64,000 nucleotides of DNA, taken from positions 806,001 through 870,000 of the forward strand of contig LJCX01000027.1 in the NCBI GenBank assembly GCA_001298545.1. The letters are read 5' to 3'. This document shows, one piece after another, positions 40,534 through 47,461 of the stretch. This DNA is from Actinobacteria bacterium OV320. Lineage in GTDB: Bacteria > Actinomycetota > Actinomycetes > Streptomycetales > Streptomycetaceae. Under the pieces are notes generated by a model. That model ran no database searches. It saw only the letters and a list, made by a program, of their open reading frames with translations, and was not told the origin of the DNA. Each line of letters opens with the position of its first letter. Positions within the stretch are counted from its first letter, which is position 1. Position numbers and translations under genes: made by a program.

Positions 40534-41652
40534 GGGGTCGGCGTACGTGTTGAACCGCAGGTACAGCCCGATGTCCGCGGGCAGGTCCTGCGAGATCGTC
40601 CGGTAGCTGCACAACTCCTGCAGCTGCCCGGCGCCCTCCGGCTGCTCCGCCGTCAACCGCCGCAGAACCTCGGCGTGCGGACGCGGGTCGATCCCCTCCA
40701 GCTCCATGAGCAGGGCGATGCGTTCGGCCGCCTCCGCGTCGGTGCGGGTGTTGTCCGGCAGCCGCAGGTAGACGTTGGCCTCCTCGGGGCCGGGCGCGCC
40801 CTCCCGGAAGGCCAGGCAGGTCATCGGCTCGTTGCTCACGGCGCCGCCGTCCCGCCCGTAGATCACGGTGCGCGCCCGGGCCGCCCGGGCCGGGTCGTGG
40901 CGGTGCGCCAAGGCCGCCACGGTGTCCAGCTCGTCCATCGGCATGGGGAGGTGCCGGAAGTAGACCTTCACGCGGGAGGTGTCCCCGCCGTCCAGGTCGA
41001 GGGCCATGAGCTCCAACTCGTGCCCCCGGCGGGCCAGTTCCTCGCCGCGCTGCGCCACCGGTTCCCAGGCCTCCGCCAGGCCCAGCCGGTGCATGGCTTG
41101 CGTCATGACGTCGTACGCGCGGTCCAGGCCGTGCACCTGCGGGTTGAGGTAGACCTTGTAGTGGGGCCGCTCCCCCGGCCGCCAGGCCAAGGAGTGCCAG
41201 ATGGTGGCCCGGTAGCGATCGGGGGCGGACGTGAGGAACAGGCCCTCGACATCCAGGTATCGCGCGATGTCCGTCCCGGGTCGCCCGGCGAGTCTCCGCG
41301 TCAGCCGGCGGCCGGCCTCCTGGCAGCCGAGCGGGGTGCCGTCGGAGCCGAGCGACTCGAACAGGATGCGGACCTCGGGCCGGCCGGCCTTCCAGCTGAT
41401 GGAGAGTTCGGCGGGGAAACCGTCGGCCGAGACGAACGAGGGCGGATCGCATCGCGTTCCCATGGGCCGCTCGCCCCACGGGTGGAGTGCCTCCCGCAGG
41501 TCCTCGAGCGCACTCTCCGTCTCCCACAGGTCTGTTCCCAGACCCCCGCAGACCGCCGACCACTTGTCTTCCAGGAACTGCCCGAATGTCTTGGTCGGAT
41601 CTTGAGGCGATCTCAGGACTGATATCTCATCGGGCAGTTGTGTGCTGGTCAC
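40525..41652 (-). CDS. DMATS-type aromatic prenyltransferase (ABBA fold)
   Basis: A 375-residue aromatic prenyltransferase of the tryptophan dimethylallyltransferase family. Recognisable pieces are SFVSADGFPAELSISWKAG, WRPGERPHYKVYLNPQVHGL, the pyrophosphate-shield lysine and tyrosine pattern in SRVKVYFRHLPMPMDELDTV, and PGPEEANVYLRLPDNT. In Streptomyces such enzymes attach a dimethylallyl group to tryptophan or indole products. No biosynthesis genes adjoin it, so its substrate is open. GTG start with GGAGGG eight bases upstream, and GTATAGG as a candidate -10 close by. Confidence 0.9.
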   Translation of the reverse strand: MTSTQLPDEISVLRSPQDPTKTFGQFLEDKWSAVCGGLGTDLWETESALEDLREALHPWGERPMGTRCDPPSFVSADGFPAELSISWKAGRPEVRILFESLGSDGTPLGCQEAGRRLTRRLAGRPGTDIARYLDVEGLFLTSAPDRYRATIWHSLAWRPGERPHYKVYLNPQVHGLDRAYDVMTQAMHRLGLAEAWEPVAQRGEELARRGHELELMALDLDGGDTSRVKVYFRHLPMPMDELDTVAALAHRHDPARAARARTVIYGRDGGAVSNEPMTCLAFREGAPGPEEANVYLRLPDNTRTDAEAAERIALLMELEGIDPRPHAEVLRRLTAEQPEGAGQLQELCSYRTISQDLPADIGLYLRFNTYADPAI

Positions 41653-41837
41653 GGCCTATACCCTCCACAGCCGGACTGGTCCGGCTCGTCCGCGGTCACT
41701 TCGGCAGCAGCCCGACGGGCGCGCCGCCCCTCTGCAGTCCGGCGGAAGGCGATCTTCCCATCGCGAAGATATTCGAATCTCGAACTAATGGGCGACAAGA
41801 CCGGCATGCGTGAGCGCGCCCGGATTCCACGTGTGTG

Positions 41838-41897
41838 CGGACCGCGGACGCCGGGTCGGGTGCCGGACGCGGCGCCTGACCCGGCGTCCGCGGTCCG
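41838..41897 (-). terminator. Perfect 20-bp inverted repeat after the HEAT-repeat gene
   Basis: CGGACCGCGGACGCCGGGTC at 41838-41857 and its exact complement at 41878-41897 flank a 20-base loop. It ends eight bases before the stop of the HEAT-repeat gene on the minus strand. Probably a terminator; it also shields the prenyltransferase promoter. Confidence 0.75.
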
Positions 41898-41905
41898 GCG
41901 GCGGC

Positions 41906-42481
41906 TCAGCGCTGCCTGGGGATCCGCGCCAGCGCGTGTACGGCCGCCTCCGCCAGTGCCGGGTGGGCCAGGGCGTCGTTGAGTACCGGTCGGGCGCGGT
42001 CGTCGGCCAGGGCGCCCAGTCCTTCCACGCAGGCGAGGGCGACCCGGCGGTGGGGGTCGTGCGGGCTCAGGCGTCGCCGCAGCGTCGTGATCAGCGCGGG
42101 TACGGACTCGGGTGCGCGCAGCTCCACCAGCAGCCGGACGGGGTGCAGGGCGTAGGCGACGCGCAGTTCGTTGGTGGCCAGGGCGGCCGCGGCGCGGGCG
42201 GTGCGGGGGTCGTCGAGCCGGGCCAGCGCGTGGGCCGCGGAGGCGCAGCGCGGCGGATCCCGGTGGTTGAGCAGCAGGACGAGCGCCTCGAAGGCGCGCC
42301 GGTCCCCGGCGCGGCCCAGCCGGAACGCGGCCAGCTCGCGGGCCCAGAGGGGCTGCCCCGACTCGGTGAGCACGCCCGCCAGTTCGTCGTGGTCCGCGGT
42401 ACGCTCCAGCCGCTCGTAGGCCGCCGTCGCGCCGGACTCGCGCCGTAAGCGCTCCGTGAGTGATCGCAACTCTTCGTCCAT
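41906..42481 (-). CDS. HEAT-repeat protein with a TTA (bldA) codon
   Basis: A 191-residue all-helical protein built from HEAT-type repeats: ARELAAFRLGRAGDRRAFEA, ASAAHALARLDDPRTARAAA, PALITTLRRRLSPHDPHRRV and ALACVEGLGALADDRARPV. It probably binds another protein. The leucine at residue 12 is TTA (minus strand 42448-42446), the only clear TTA codon seen in this window; TTA requires the bldA tRNA and so ties translation to development. The ATG is preceded by TACGCT-N6, a leaderless-type promoter. Confidence 0.82.
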   Translation of the reverse strand: MDEELRSLTERLRRESGATAAYERLERTADHDELAGVLTESGQPLWARELAAFRLGRAGDRRAFEALVLLLNHRDPPRCASAAHALARLDDPRTARAAAALATNELRVAYALHPVRLLVELRAPESVPALITTLRRRLSPHDPHRRVALACVEGLGALADDRARPVLNDALAHPALAEAAVHALARIPRQR

Positions 42482-42493
42482 GTGCCGAGCGTA
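42482..42493 (-). promoter_or_regulatory. Leaderless-type -10 element before the HEAT-repeat gene
   Basis: On the minus strand TACGCT (42493-42488) is followed by CGGCAC and the ATG at 42481. No Shine-Dalgarno is present. Confidence 0.55.
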
Positions 42494-42917
42494 GGGGCTG
42501 TGCTGTGCGCGGAGGCGCAAACCGGGCACCCGGTCCGCCCGGCCGGGTGGGGACGTTCGAGCGAAACAGGTCACACTCCCAGGGGCTGGCGCGCTCGTTA
42601 CCCACCGGTTAAGCTCATACGAGCGAGTCAATCACTCGCTTCACCTCCTCGCGGTGGCCTGGTGACGCAGTCGCCGCGAGAAGTCGGTTCGGTACCACCT
42701 GTACCGCTGTACGACCCGGCCACGGGACAGGGCCGGTCGGATCTCCCGTTCGCTCCGGGCGTGTGCGCGCCCTCGGCGACGGCACCGGGCGTGTGCGCTC
42801 GTCAGCCCGGCAACACCCGCAAATCCTTCACCGCACCCGGTGCGCCCGGGCCTCGCAGAGGCCGCTCGGCGCACCCGGGCGCGTTCCCAGTCGTCACCTC
42901 ATTTCTGGAGTCCCGCG
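42482..42917. other. 436-base gap with stem-loop and likely promoters
   Basis: No gene is supported here. It holds the divergent promoters of the HEAT-repeat gene and of the 3-hydroxyacyl-CoA dehydrogenase gene. AGCGAGT at 42622-42628 pairs with ACTCGCT at 42634-42640, in an AT-richer section (GGTTAAGCTCATACG) that may be the promoter of the latter. The last 17 bases contain the CTGGAG ribosome site. Confidence 0.5.
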
Positions 42918-44723
42918 ATGGTCGCTCCCCTGTCCGACACCCCTCTGTCCCCGCTCCGGACGATCGCCGTCATCGGCCTCGGCACCATGGGCACCGGCAT
43001 CACCGAGGTCCTGGCGAAGGCCGGGCGCGAGGTGATCGGCATCGACATCAGCGAGGCCCAGGTCGCGCGGTCCCTCGCCGCGGTGGAGGCCTCCACCGCC
43101 CGCGCCGTGCAGCGCGGCCGGCTCACCGAGCAGGAGCGCGCCGCGGTCCTGGCCCGGGTCCACGTCTCCACCGACCTGCGCACGGCGGCCGACGCCGACC
43201 TCGTCATCGAGGTGGCGCCGGAGTCGTACGAGATCAAGCAGCAGATCTTCCGCGAGCTGGACGGGCTGGTGCGGCCCGAGACCATCCTCGCCACCGGCAC
43301 CAACGCGCTCTCCGTGACCCGGCTCGCCGCCGACTCGGCGCGTCCGGAGCGGGTGTTGGGCCTGCACTTCTTCAACCCGGCGCCGGCCATGAAGCTGGTC
43401 GAGGTCGTCTCCTCGGTGCTGACCGCGCCCACCGCCGTCACCGCCGTCACCAACCTCGCCCTCGACCTCGGCAAGGAGCCGGTCGCGGTCGGCGACCGCC
43501 CCGGCTTCGTCGCCGACGGCCTGCTGTTCGGCTACCTCAACCAGGCAGCCGCGATGTACGAGGCCCGGTACGCCTCCCGTGAGGACATCGACGCCGCGAT
43601 GCGGCTGGGCTGCGGACTGCCGATGGGCCCGCTCGCCCTGCTCGACCTGATCGGCGTGGACACCGCCCGTACGGTCCTGGAGGCCATGTACGCCGAGTCC
43701 CACGACCGGCTGCACGCCCCCGCGCCGATCCTCAAGCAGCTCAGCGAGGCGGGCCTGACCGGCCGTAAGTCGGGCCGCGGCTTCTACACCTACGACGCCC
43801 CGAACAGCGCGACGGTCGTCCCGGACGCGCTGACCCCCCTGTCCGGCGACGGCGCGGCCCCCGGCCGGCCGGTCCGCTCGGTCGGTGTCGCCGGCTCCGG
43901 CACCATGGCCTCCGGTATCGCCGAGGTCTTCGCCAAGGCCGGTTACGACGTCGTCCTCGCCGCCCGCAGCGAGGAGAAGGCGCAGACCGCCAAGGCCCGG
44001 ATCGGCAAGTCGCTCTCCCGCTCGGTCGACAAGGGCCGGCTGACCGCGGAGACCGCCACCCGGATCCTCGACCGGATCACCCCGGCCGGCTCCTACGACG
44101 CCTTCGCCGACGTCGACCTCGCGCTCGAGGCGGTCGCCGAGGACCTGGAGATCAAGCAGCAGCTGTTCGCGACGCTGGACAAGGTGTGCAAGCCCGGCGC
44201 GGTCCTCGCCACGACCACCTCCTCGCTGCCCGTCGTCGCCTGCGCCCGCGCCACCTCGCGCCCGCAGGACGTGATCGGGATGCACTTCTTCAACCCCGCG
44301 CCCGCGATGAAGCTGGTCGAGGTCGTGCGTACGGTGCTGACGGCCGACGACGTCCACGCGACGGTCCGCGAGGTGTGCGGGCGGATCAAGAAGCACGCGG
44401 TGGACTGCGGGGACCGCGCGGGCTTCATCGTGAACGCGCTGCTCTTCCCGTACCTCAACAACGCCATCAAGATGGTCCAGGAGCACTACGCGTCCCTCGA
44501 CGACATCGACGCGGCGATGAAGCTGGGCGGCGGCTACCCGATGGGCCCCTTCGAGCTGCTGGACGTCGTCGGACTCGACGTCTCCCTGGCGATCGAGAAG
44601 GTGCTGCACCGCGAGTTCCGGGACCCGGGCCTGGCCCCGGCCCCGCTCCTGGAACACCTGGTGGCCGCGGGCTGCCTCGGCCGCAAGACCGGCCGCGGCT
44701 TCCGCGAATATGCCCGCCGCTGA
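42918..44723 (+). CDS. Tandem-duplicated 3-hydroxyacyl-CoA dehydrogenase family protein
   Basis: A 601-residue protein formed by two copies of the 3-hydroxyacyl-CoA dehydrogenase module. Copy 1 has NAD site IAVIGLGTMGTGITEVL and copy 2 VGVAGSGTMASGIAEVF. Both contain HFFNPAPAMKLVEVV, and each ends in the C-terminal fold with GRKSGRGFYTYD or GRKTGRGFREY. 3-Hydroxybutyryl-CoA dehydrogenases are normally one such module (about 280-300 residues). The enzyme would oxidise or reduce the C4 hydroxyacyl-CoA that feeds the ethylmalonyl-CoA pathway. The ATG has CTGGAG seven bases upstream. Confidence 0.9.
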   Translation: MVAPLSDTPLSPLRTIAVIGLGTMGTGITEVLAKAGREVIGIDISEAQVARSLAAVEASTARAVQRGRLTEQERAAVLARVHVSTDLRTAADADLVIEVAPESYEIKQQIFRELDGLVRPETILATGTNALSVTRLAADSARPERVLGLHFFNPAPAMKLVEVVSSVLTAPTAVTAVTNLALDLGKEPVAVGDRPGFVADGLLFGYLNQAAAMYEARYASREDIDAAMRLGCGLPMGPLALLDLIGVDTARTVLEAMYAESHDRLHAPAPILKQLSEAGLTGRKSGRGFYTYDAPNSATVVPDALTPLSGDGAAPGRPVRSVGVAGSGTMASGIAEVFAKAGYDVVLAARSEEKAQTAKARIGKSLSRSVDKGRLTAETATRILDRITPAGSYDAFADVDLALEAVAEDLEIKQQLFATLDKVCKPGAVLATTTSSLPVVACARATSRPQDVIGMHFFNPAPAMKLVEVVRTVLTADDVHATVREVCGRIKKHAVDCGDRAGFIVNALLFPYLNNAIKMVQEHYASLDDIDAAMKLGGGYPMGPFELLDVVGLDVSLAIEKVLHREFRDPGLAPAPLLEHLVAAGCLGRKTGRGFREYARR

Positions 44724-44774
44724 CGGTATCGGCGACCGGCTCCGCACCGACGAGGACTGGGGCGGGCTGCTCGA

Positions 44775-44809
44775 CCCCGCCCTCGGGCCCCCGCCCGCCG
44801 AGGGCGGGG
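44775..44809 (+). terminator. Hairpin after the 3-hydroxyacyl-CoA dehydrogenase gene
   Basis: CCCCGCCCTCGG and CCGAGGGCGGGG form a perfect 12-base stem with an 11-base loop, 52 bases after the stop codon. Confidence 0.7.
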
Positions 44810-44847
44810 GAAACCCCGGACAGGCGCACCGAGCTGCGCACATGCAG

Positions 44848-44859
44848 TACGTTCGGGTC
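44848..44859 (+). promoter_or_regulatory. Leaderless-type -10 element before the TetR gene
   Basis: TACGTT at 44848-44853 is followed by CGGGTC and the ATG at 44860. No Shine-Dalgarno is present. The -35 region has no clear TTGACA match. Confidence 0.4.
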
Positions 44860-45675
44860 ATGCCCCAGCCCGCCAGGTCCTCACGTACGCCCGCCACGCC
44901 CGACGCGCCGGAGAGCGCCGCGGGCAGCCGCGCGGCAGCCCAGCGACTCAAGATGCGCCGAGAACTGGCGGCGGCGGCGATGGAGCTGTTCGCGACCAAG
45001 GGGTACGAGGCGACCACCGTCGACGAGATCGCGGCCGCGGCCGGAGTCGCCCGCCGGACCTTCTTCCGCCACTTCCGCTCCAAGGAAGAGGCGATCTTCC
45101 CCGACCACGACGACACCTTGATCCGGGCGGAGGCCGTGCTCAACGCGGCCCCGGCGCACGAGCATCCGCTCGACACGGTGTGCCGTGGGATCAAGGAGGT
45201 CATGAAGATGTACGCGGCCCGGCCCGAGATCTCGGTCGCCCGCTACAAGCTGACGCGCGAGGTGCCCACCCTGCGCGAGGCGGAGATCGCGTCGGTGGCC
45301 CGCTACGAGCGCCTCTTCACCCGCTACCTCCTCGGGCACTTCGACGAGCACGCGCACGACGACGACGCCAACGACGATCCGCTGCTCGCCGAGGTCGCCG
45401 CGTCCGCCGTGGTCACCGCCCACAACCACGTGCTGCGGCGCTGGCTCAGAGCCGGGGGCCAGGGCGACGTCGAGACCCAGCTCGACCACGCCTTCGCGAT
45501 CGTGCGGAAGACGTTCGGGACGGGTATCGGAGCCGGCCGCAGCAGCGCCGGCACCCCTCAGCCGGCCCCGGCGGCGGTCTCCGCCCAGGGCGAGGTCCTG
45601 GTGACGGTCGCCCGTACCGACGCCTCGCTGGACGAGGTCATGCGCACCATCGAGCAGGCTCTCAAGGAGCGCTGA
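44860..45675 (+). CDS. TetR family regulator, likely of the ethylmalonyl-CoA operon
   Basis: A 271-residue TetR regulator. The helix-turn-helix is AMELFATKGYEATTVDEIAA, then GVARRTFFRHFRSKEEAIFP (residues 48-90). The C-terminal ligand domain is all helical and contains REVPTLREAEIASVARYERL. The last 50 residues are Ser/Pro/Gln then a short helix. The promoter and start are leaderless-type. It sits directly upstream of ccr and could control it, given the palindromes in the ccr promoter; this is inference. An ATG at 44842 is an alternative start. Confidence 0.85.
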   Translation: MPQPARSSRTPATPDAPESAAGSRAAAQRLKMRRELAAAAMELFATKGYEATTVDEIAAAAGVARRTFFRHFRSKEEAIFPDHDDTLIRAEAVLNAAPAHEHPLDTVCRGIKEVMKMYAARPEISVARYKLTREVPTLREAEIASVARYERLFTRYLLGHFDEHAHDDDANDDPLLAEVAASAVVTAHNHVLRRWLRAGGQGDVETQLDHAFAIVRKTFGTGIGAGRSSAGTPQPAPAAVSAQGEVLVTVARTDASLDEVMRTIEQALKER

Positions 45676-45707
45676 GCACCCCTCGGAACCCCTTTCACGC
45701 TGTGACG

Positions 45708-45734
45708 ACGGCCACCCCACCGGGTGGCCGTTTT
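45708..45734 (+). terminator. Rho-independent terminator after the TetR gene
   Basis: ACGGCCACCC and GGGTGGCCGT form a ten-base stem around a CACC loop, followed by TTT. Confidence 0.85.
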
Positions 45735-45829
45735 GGCATGTCAGAGCCCCTTTTCGCGCGCATTTCAGAGCCCGTTCGATCGATCATCGCTCATTTGTTA
45801 CGTAAAGATTTCAGCTGAGACCAAGTTCT

Positions 45830-45842
45830 GGCACTCAGTGCC
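45830..45842. promoter_or_regulatory. Palindromic operator 1 at the ccr promoter
   Basis: GGCACTCAGTGCC is a perfect inverted repeat ending at the base before the -35 TTGCGG. It contains CAC-N3-GTG. Confidence 0.6.
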
Positions 45843-45871
45843 TTGCGGGGTGACACGCGGTGTCATACGTT
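45843..45871 (+). promoter_or_regulatory. ccr promoter, TTGCGG-N17-TACGTT
   Basis: TTGCGG at 45843-45848, a 17-base spacer and TACGTT at 45866-45871 form a housekeeping-type promoter. A transcript would start near 45879, giving a leader of about 220 bases. Confidence 0.6.
45851..45865. promoter_or_regulatory. Palindromic operator 2 in the ccr promoter spacer
   Basis: TGACACGCGGTGTCA, a perfect six-base inverted repeat with GCG centre, fills the -35/-10 spacer. It contains the same CAC-N3-GTG core as operator 1, with centres 22 bp apart. Confidence 0.65.
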
Positions 45872-46059
45872 GAAGGTGTCCGGGCGGCCGGCGTGCAGAG
45901 ACCATTCGTACGTCGGCTGTCCCCGCAAGCTCATGGTTTGCGCGCCCGGACGCCTGCGTCACAGGCAACCTCCCGCGCCACAAAGCGCTGCCGAACAGCA
46001 CATCCGCCGAACCGACGGCACGTTCACCCCAAACCCTCAGCAGCACCGACGTAACCCTC

Positions 46060-46081
46060 AGCGCCCCGCCCTCAGGGCGCT
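46060..46081 (+). promoter_or_regulatory. Hairpin before the ccr ribosome site
   Basis: AGCGCCC and GGGCGCT form a seven-base stem with an eight-base loop, ending eight bases before GGAGG. CCCTCAG occurs three times in this part of the leader. A role in translation control is possible. Confidence 0.4.
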
Positions 46082-46100
46082 CACCGCCGGAGGCAACACC

Positions 46101-47444
46101 GTGACCATGCAGAAGATCCTGGACGCGATCCAGTCGCCGGACTCGACACCGGACGACTTCGCCGCTCTGTCGCTCCCCGAGTCCTACCGCGCGATCACCG
46201 TGCACAAGGACGAGGCGGAGCTGTTCGCCGGGCTCGAGAGCCGCGACAAGGACCCCCGCAAGTCCCTCCACCTGGACGAGGTGGCCCTGCCCGAGCTCGG
46301 TCCGGGCGAGGCCCTGGTGGCCGTCATGGCCTCCTCGGTCAACTACAACTCCGTGTGGACCTCGATCTTCGAGCCGGTGTCGACGTTCTCCTTCCTGGAG
46401 CGCTACGGCAGGCTCAGCGAGCTCACCAAGCGGCACGACCTGCCGTACCACGTCATCGGCTCCGACCTGGCGGGCGTCGTCCTGCGCACCGGCCCGGGCG
46501 TCAACGCCTGGAAGCCGGGCGACGAGGTCGTCGCGCACTGCCTGTCCGTGGAGCTGGAGTCGTCGGACGGGCACAACGACACGATGCTCGACCCCGAGCA
46601 GCGCATCTGGGGCTTCGAGACCAACTTCGGCGGCCTCGCCGAGATCGCCCTGGTCAAGTCCAACCAGCTGATGCCGAAGCCGGACCACCTGTCGTGGGAG
46701 GAGGCGGCGGCCCCCGGCCTCGTCAACTCCACCGCCTACCGGCAGCTCGTCTCCCGCAACGGCGCCGGCATGAAGCAGGGCGACAACGTCCTGATCTGGG
46801 GCGCCAGCGGCGGACTCGGCAGCTACGCCACGCAGTTCGCGCTGGCCGGCGGCGCCAACCCGATCTGTGTCGTCTCCTCCCCCGAGAAGGCCGACATCTG
46901 CCGGGCCATGGGCGCCGAGGCGGTCATCGACCGCAACGCCGAGGGCTACAGGTTCTGGAAGGACGAGCGGACCCAGGACCCGAAGGAGTGGAAGCGTTTC
47001 GGCAAGCGCATCCGCGAGTTCACCGGCGGCGAGGACATCGACATCGTCTTCGAGCACCCCGGTCGCGAGACCTTCGGCGCCTCGGTCTACGTCACCCGCA
47101 AGGGCGGCACCATCACCACCTGCGCCTCGACCTCCGGCTACATGCACGAGTACGACAACCGCTACCTGTGGATGTCCCTGAAGCGGATCATCGGCTCGCA
47201 CTTCGCCAACTACCGCGAGGCCTGGGAGGCCAACCGGCTGATCGCGAAGGGCAAGATCCACCCGACGCTGTCGAAGGTCTACTCCCTGGAGGAGACCGGC
47301 CAGGCCGCCTACGACGTGCACCGCAACCTCCACCAGGGCAAGGTCGGCGTCCTCGCGCTGGCCCCCGAAGAGGGTCTGGGTGTGCGCGACGAGGAGAAGC
47401 GCGCCCAGCACATCGACGCCATCAACCGCTTCCGCAACATCTGA
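46101..47444 (+). CDS. ccr: Crotonyl-CoA carboxylase/reductase
   Basis: A 447-residue Ccr, the reductive carboxylase that makes ethylmalonyl-CoA from crotonyl-CoA, NADPH and CO2. The sequence matches known Streptomyces Ccr nearly throughout, for example SSVNYNSVWTSIFEP, HVIGSDLAGVVLRTGPGVN, ILGFETN-type region WGFETNFGGLAEIALV, the NADPH site IWGASGGLGSYATQFALAGG and the end EKRAQHIDAINRFRNI. It is the defining enzyme of the ethylmalonyl-CoA pathway and supplies polyketide extender units. The GTG at 46101 is chosen because GGAGG lies seven bases upstream; the ATG at 46107 is too far from it. It starts an operon with the mutase and the next three genes. Confidence 0.96.
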   Translation: MTMQKILDAIQSPDSTPDDFAALSLPESYRAITVHKDEAELFAGLESRDKDPRKSLHLDEVALPELGPGEALVAVMASSVNYNSVWTSIFEPVSTFSFLERYGRLSELTKRHDLPYHVIGSDLAGVVLRTGPGVNAWKPGDEVVAHCLSVELESSDGHNDTMLDPEQRIWGFETNFGGLAEIALVKSNQLMPKPDHLSWEEAAAPGLVNSTAYRQLVSRNGAGMKQGDNVLIWGASGGLGSYATQFALAGGANPICVVSSPEKADICRAMGAEAVIDRNAEGYRFWKDERTQDPKEWKRFGKRIREFTGGEDIDIVFEHPGRETFGASVYVTRKGGTITTCASTSGYMHEYDNRYLWMSLKRIIGSHFANYREAWEANRLIAKGKIHPTLSKVYSLEETGQAAYDVHRNLHQGKVGVLALAPEEGLGVRDEEKRAQHIDAINRFRNI

Positions 47445-47461
47445 GACACCCGGGGTCATAG

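Larger units (their letters stand above)
45676..46100. other. 425-base gap: terminator, ccr promoter with two palindromes, and long leader
   Basis: No gene is supported. It contains in order a hairpin with T run after the TetR gene, two palindromic operators, the ccr promoter, and about 220 bases of leader with three CCCTCAG copies and a hairpin before the Shine-Dalgarno. No cobalamin riboswitch consensus was seen. Confidence 0.7.

Noticed and set aside
40525..42481. Natural-product gene cluster around the prenyltransferase
   Set aside because: Neighbours are RidA and a HEAT-repeat protein; no scaffold-forming enzyme, transporter or cluster regulator adjoins it.
45872..46100. Cobalamin riboswitch in the ccr leader
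   Set aside because: Ethylmalonyl-CoA mutase needs B12, so I looked for the conserved B12-box and core, but neither is present. Only short stems and CCCTCAG repeats were seen.
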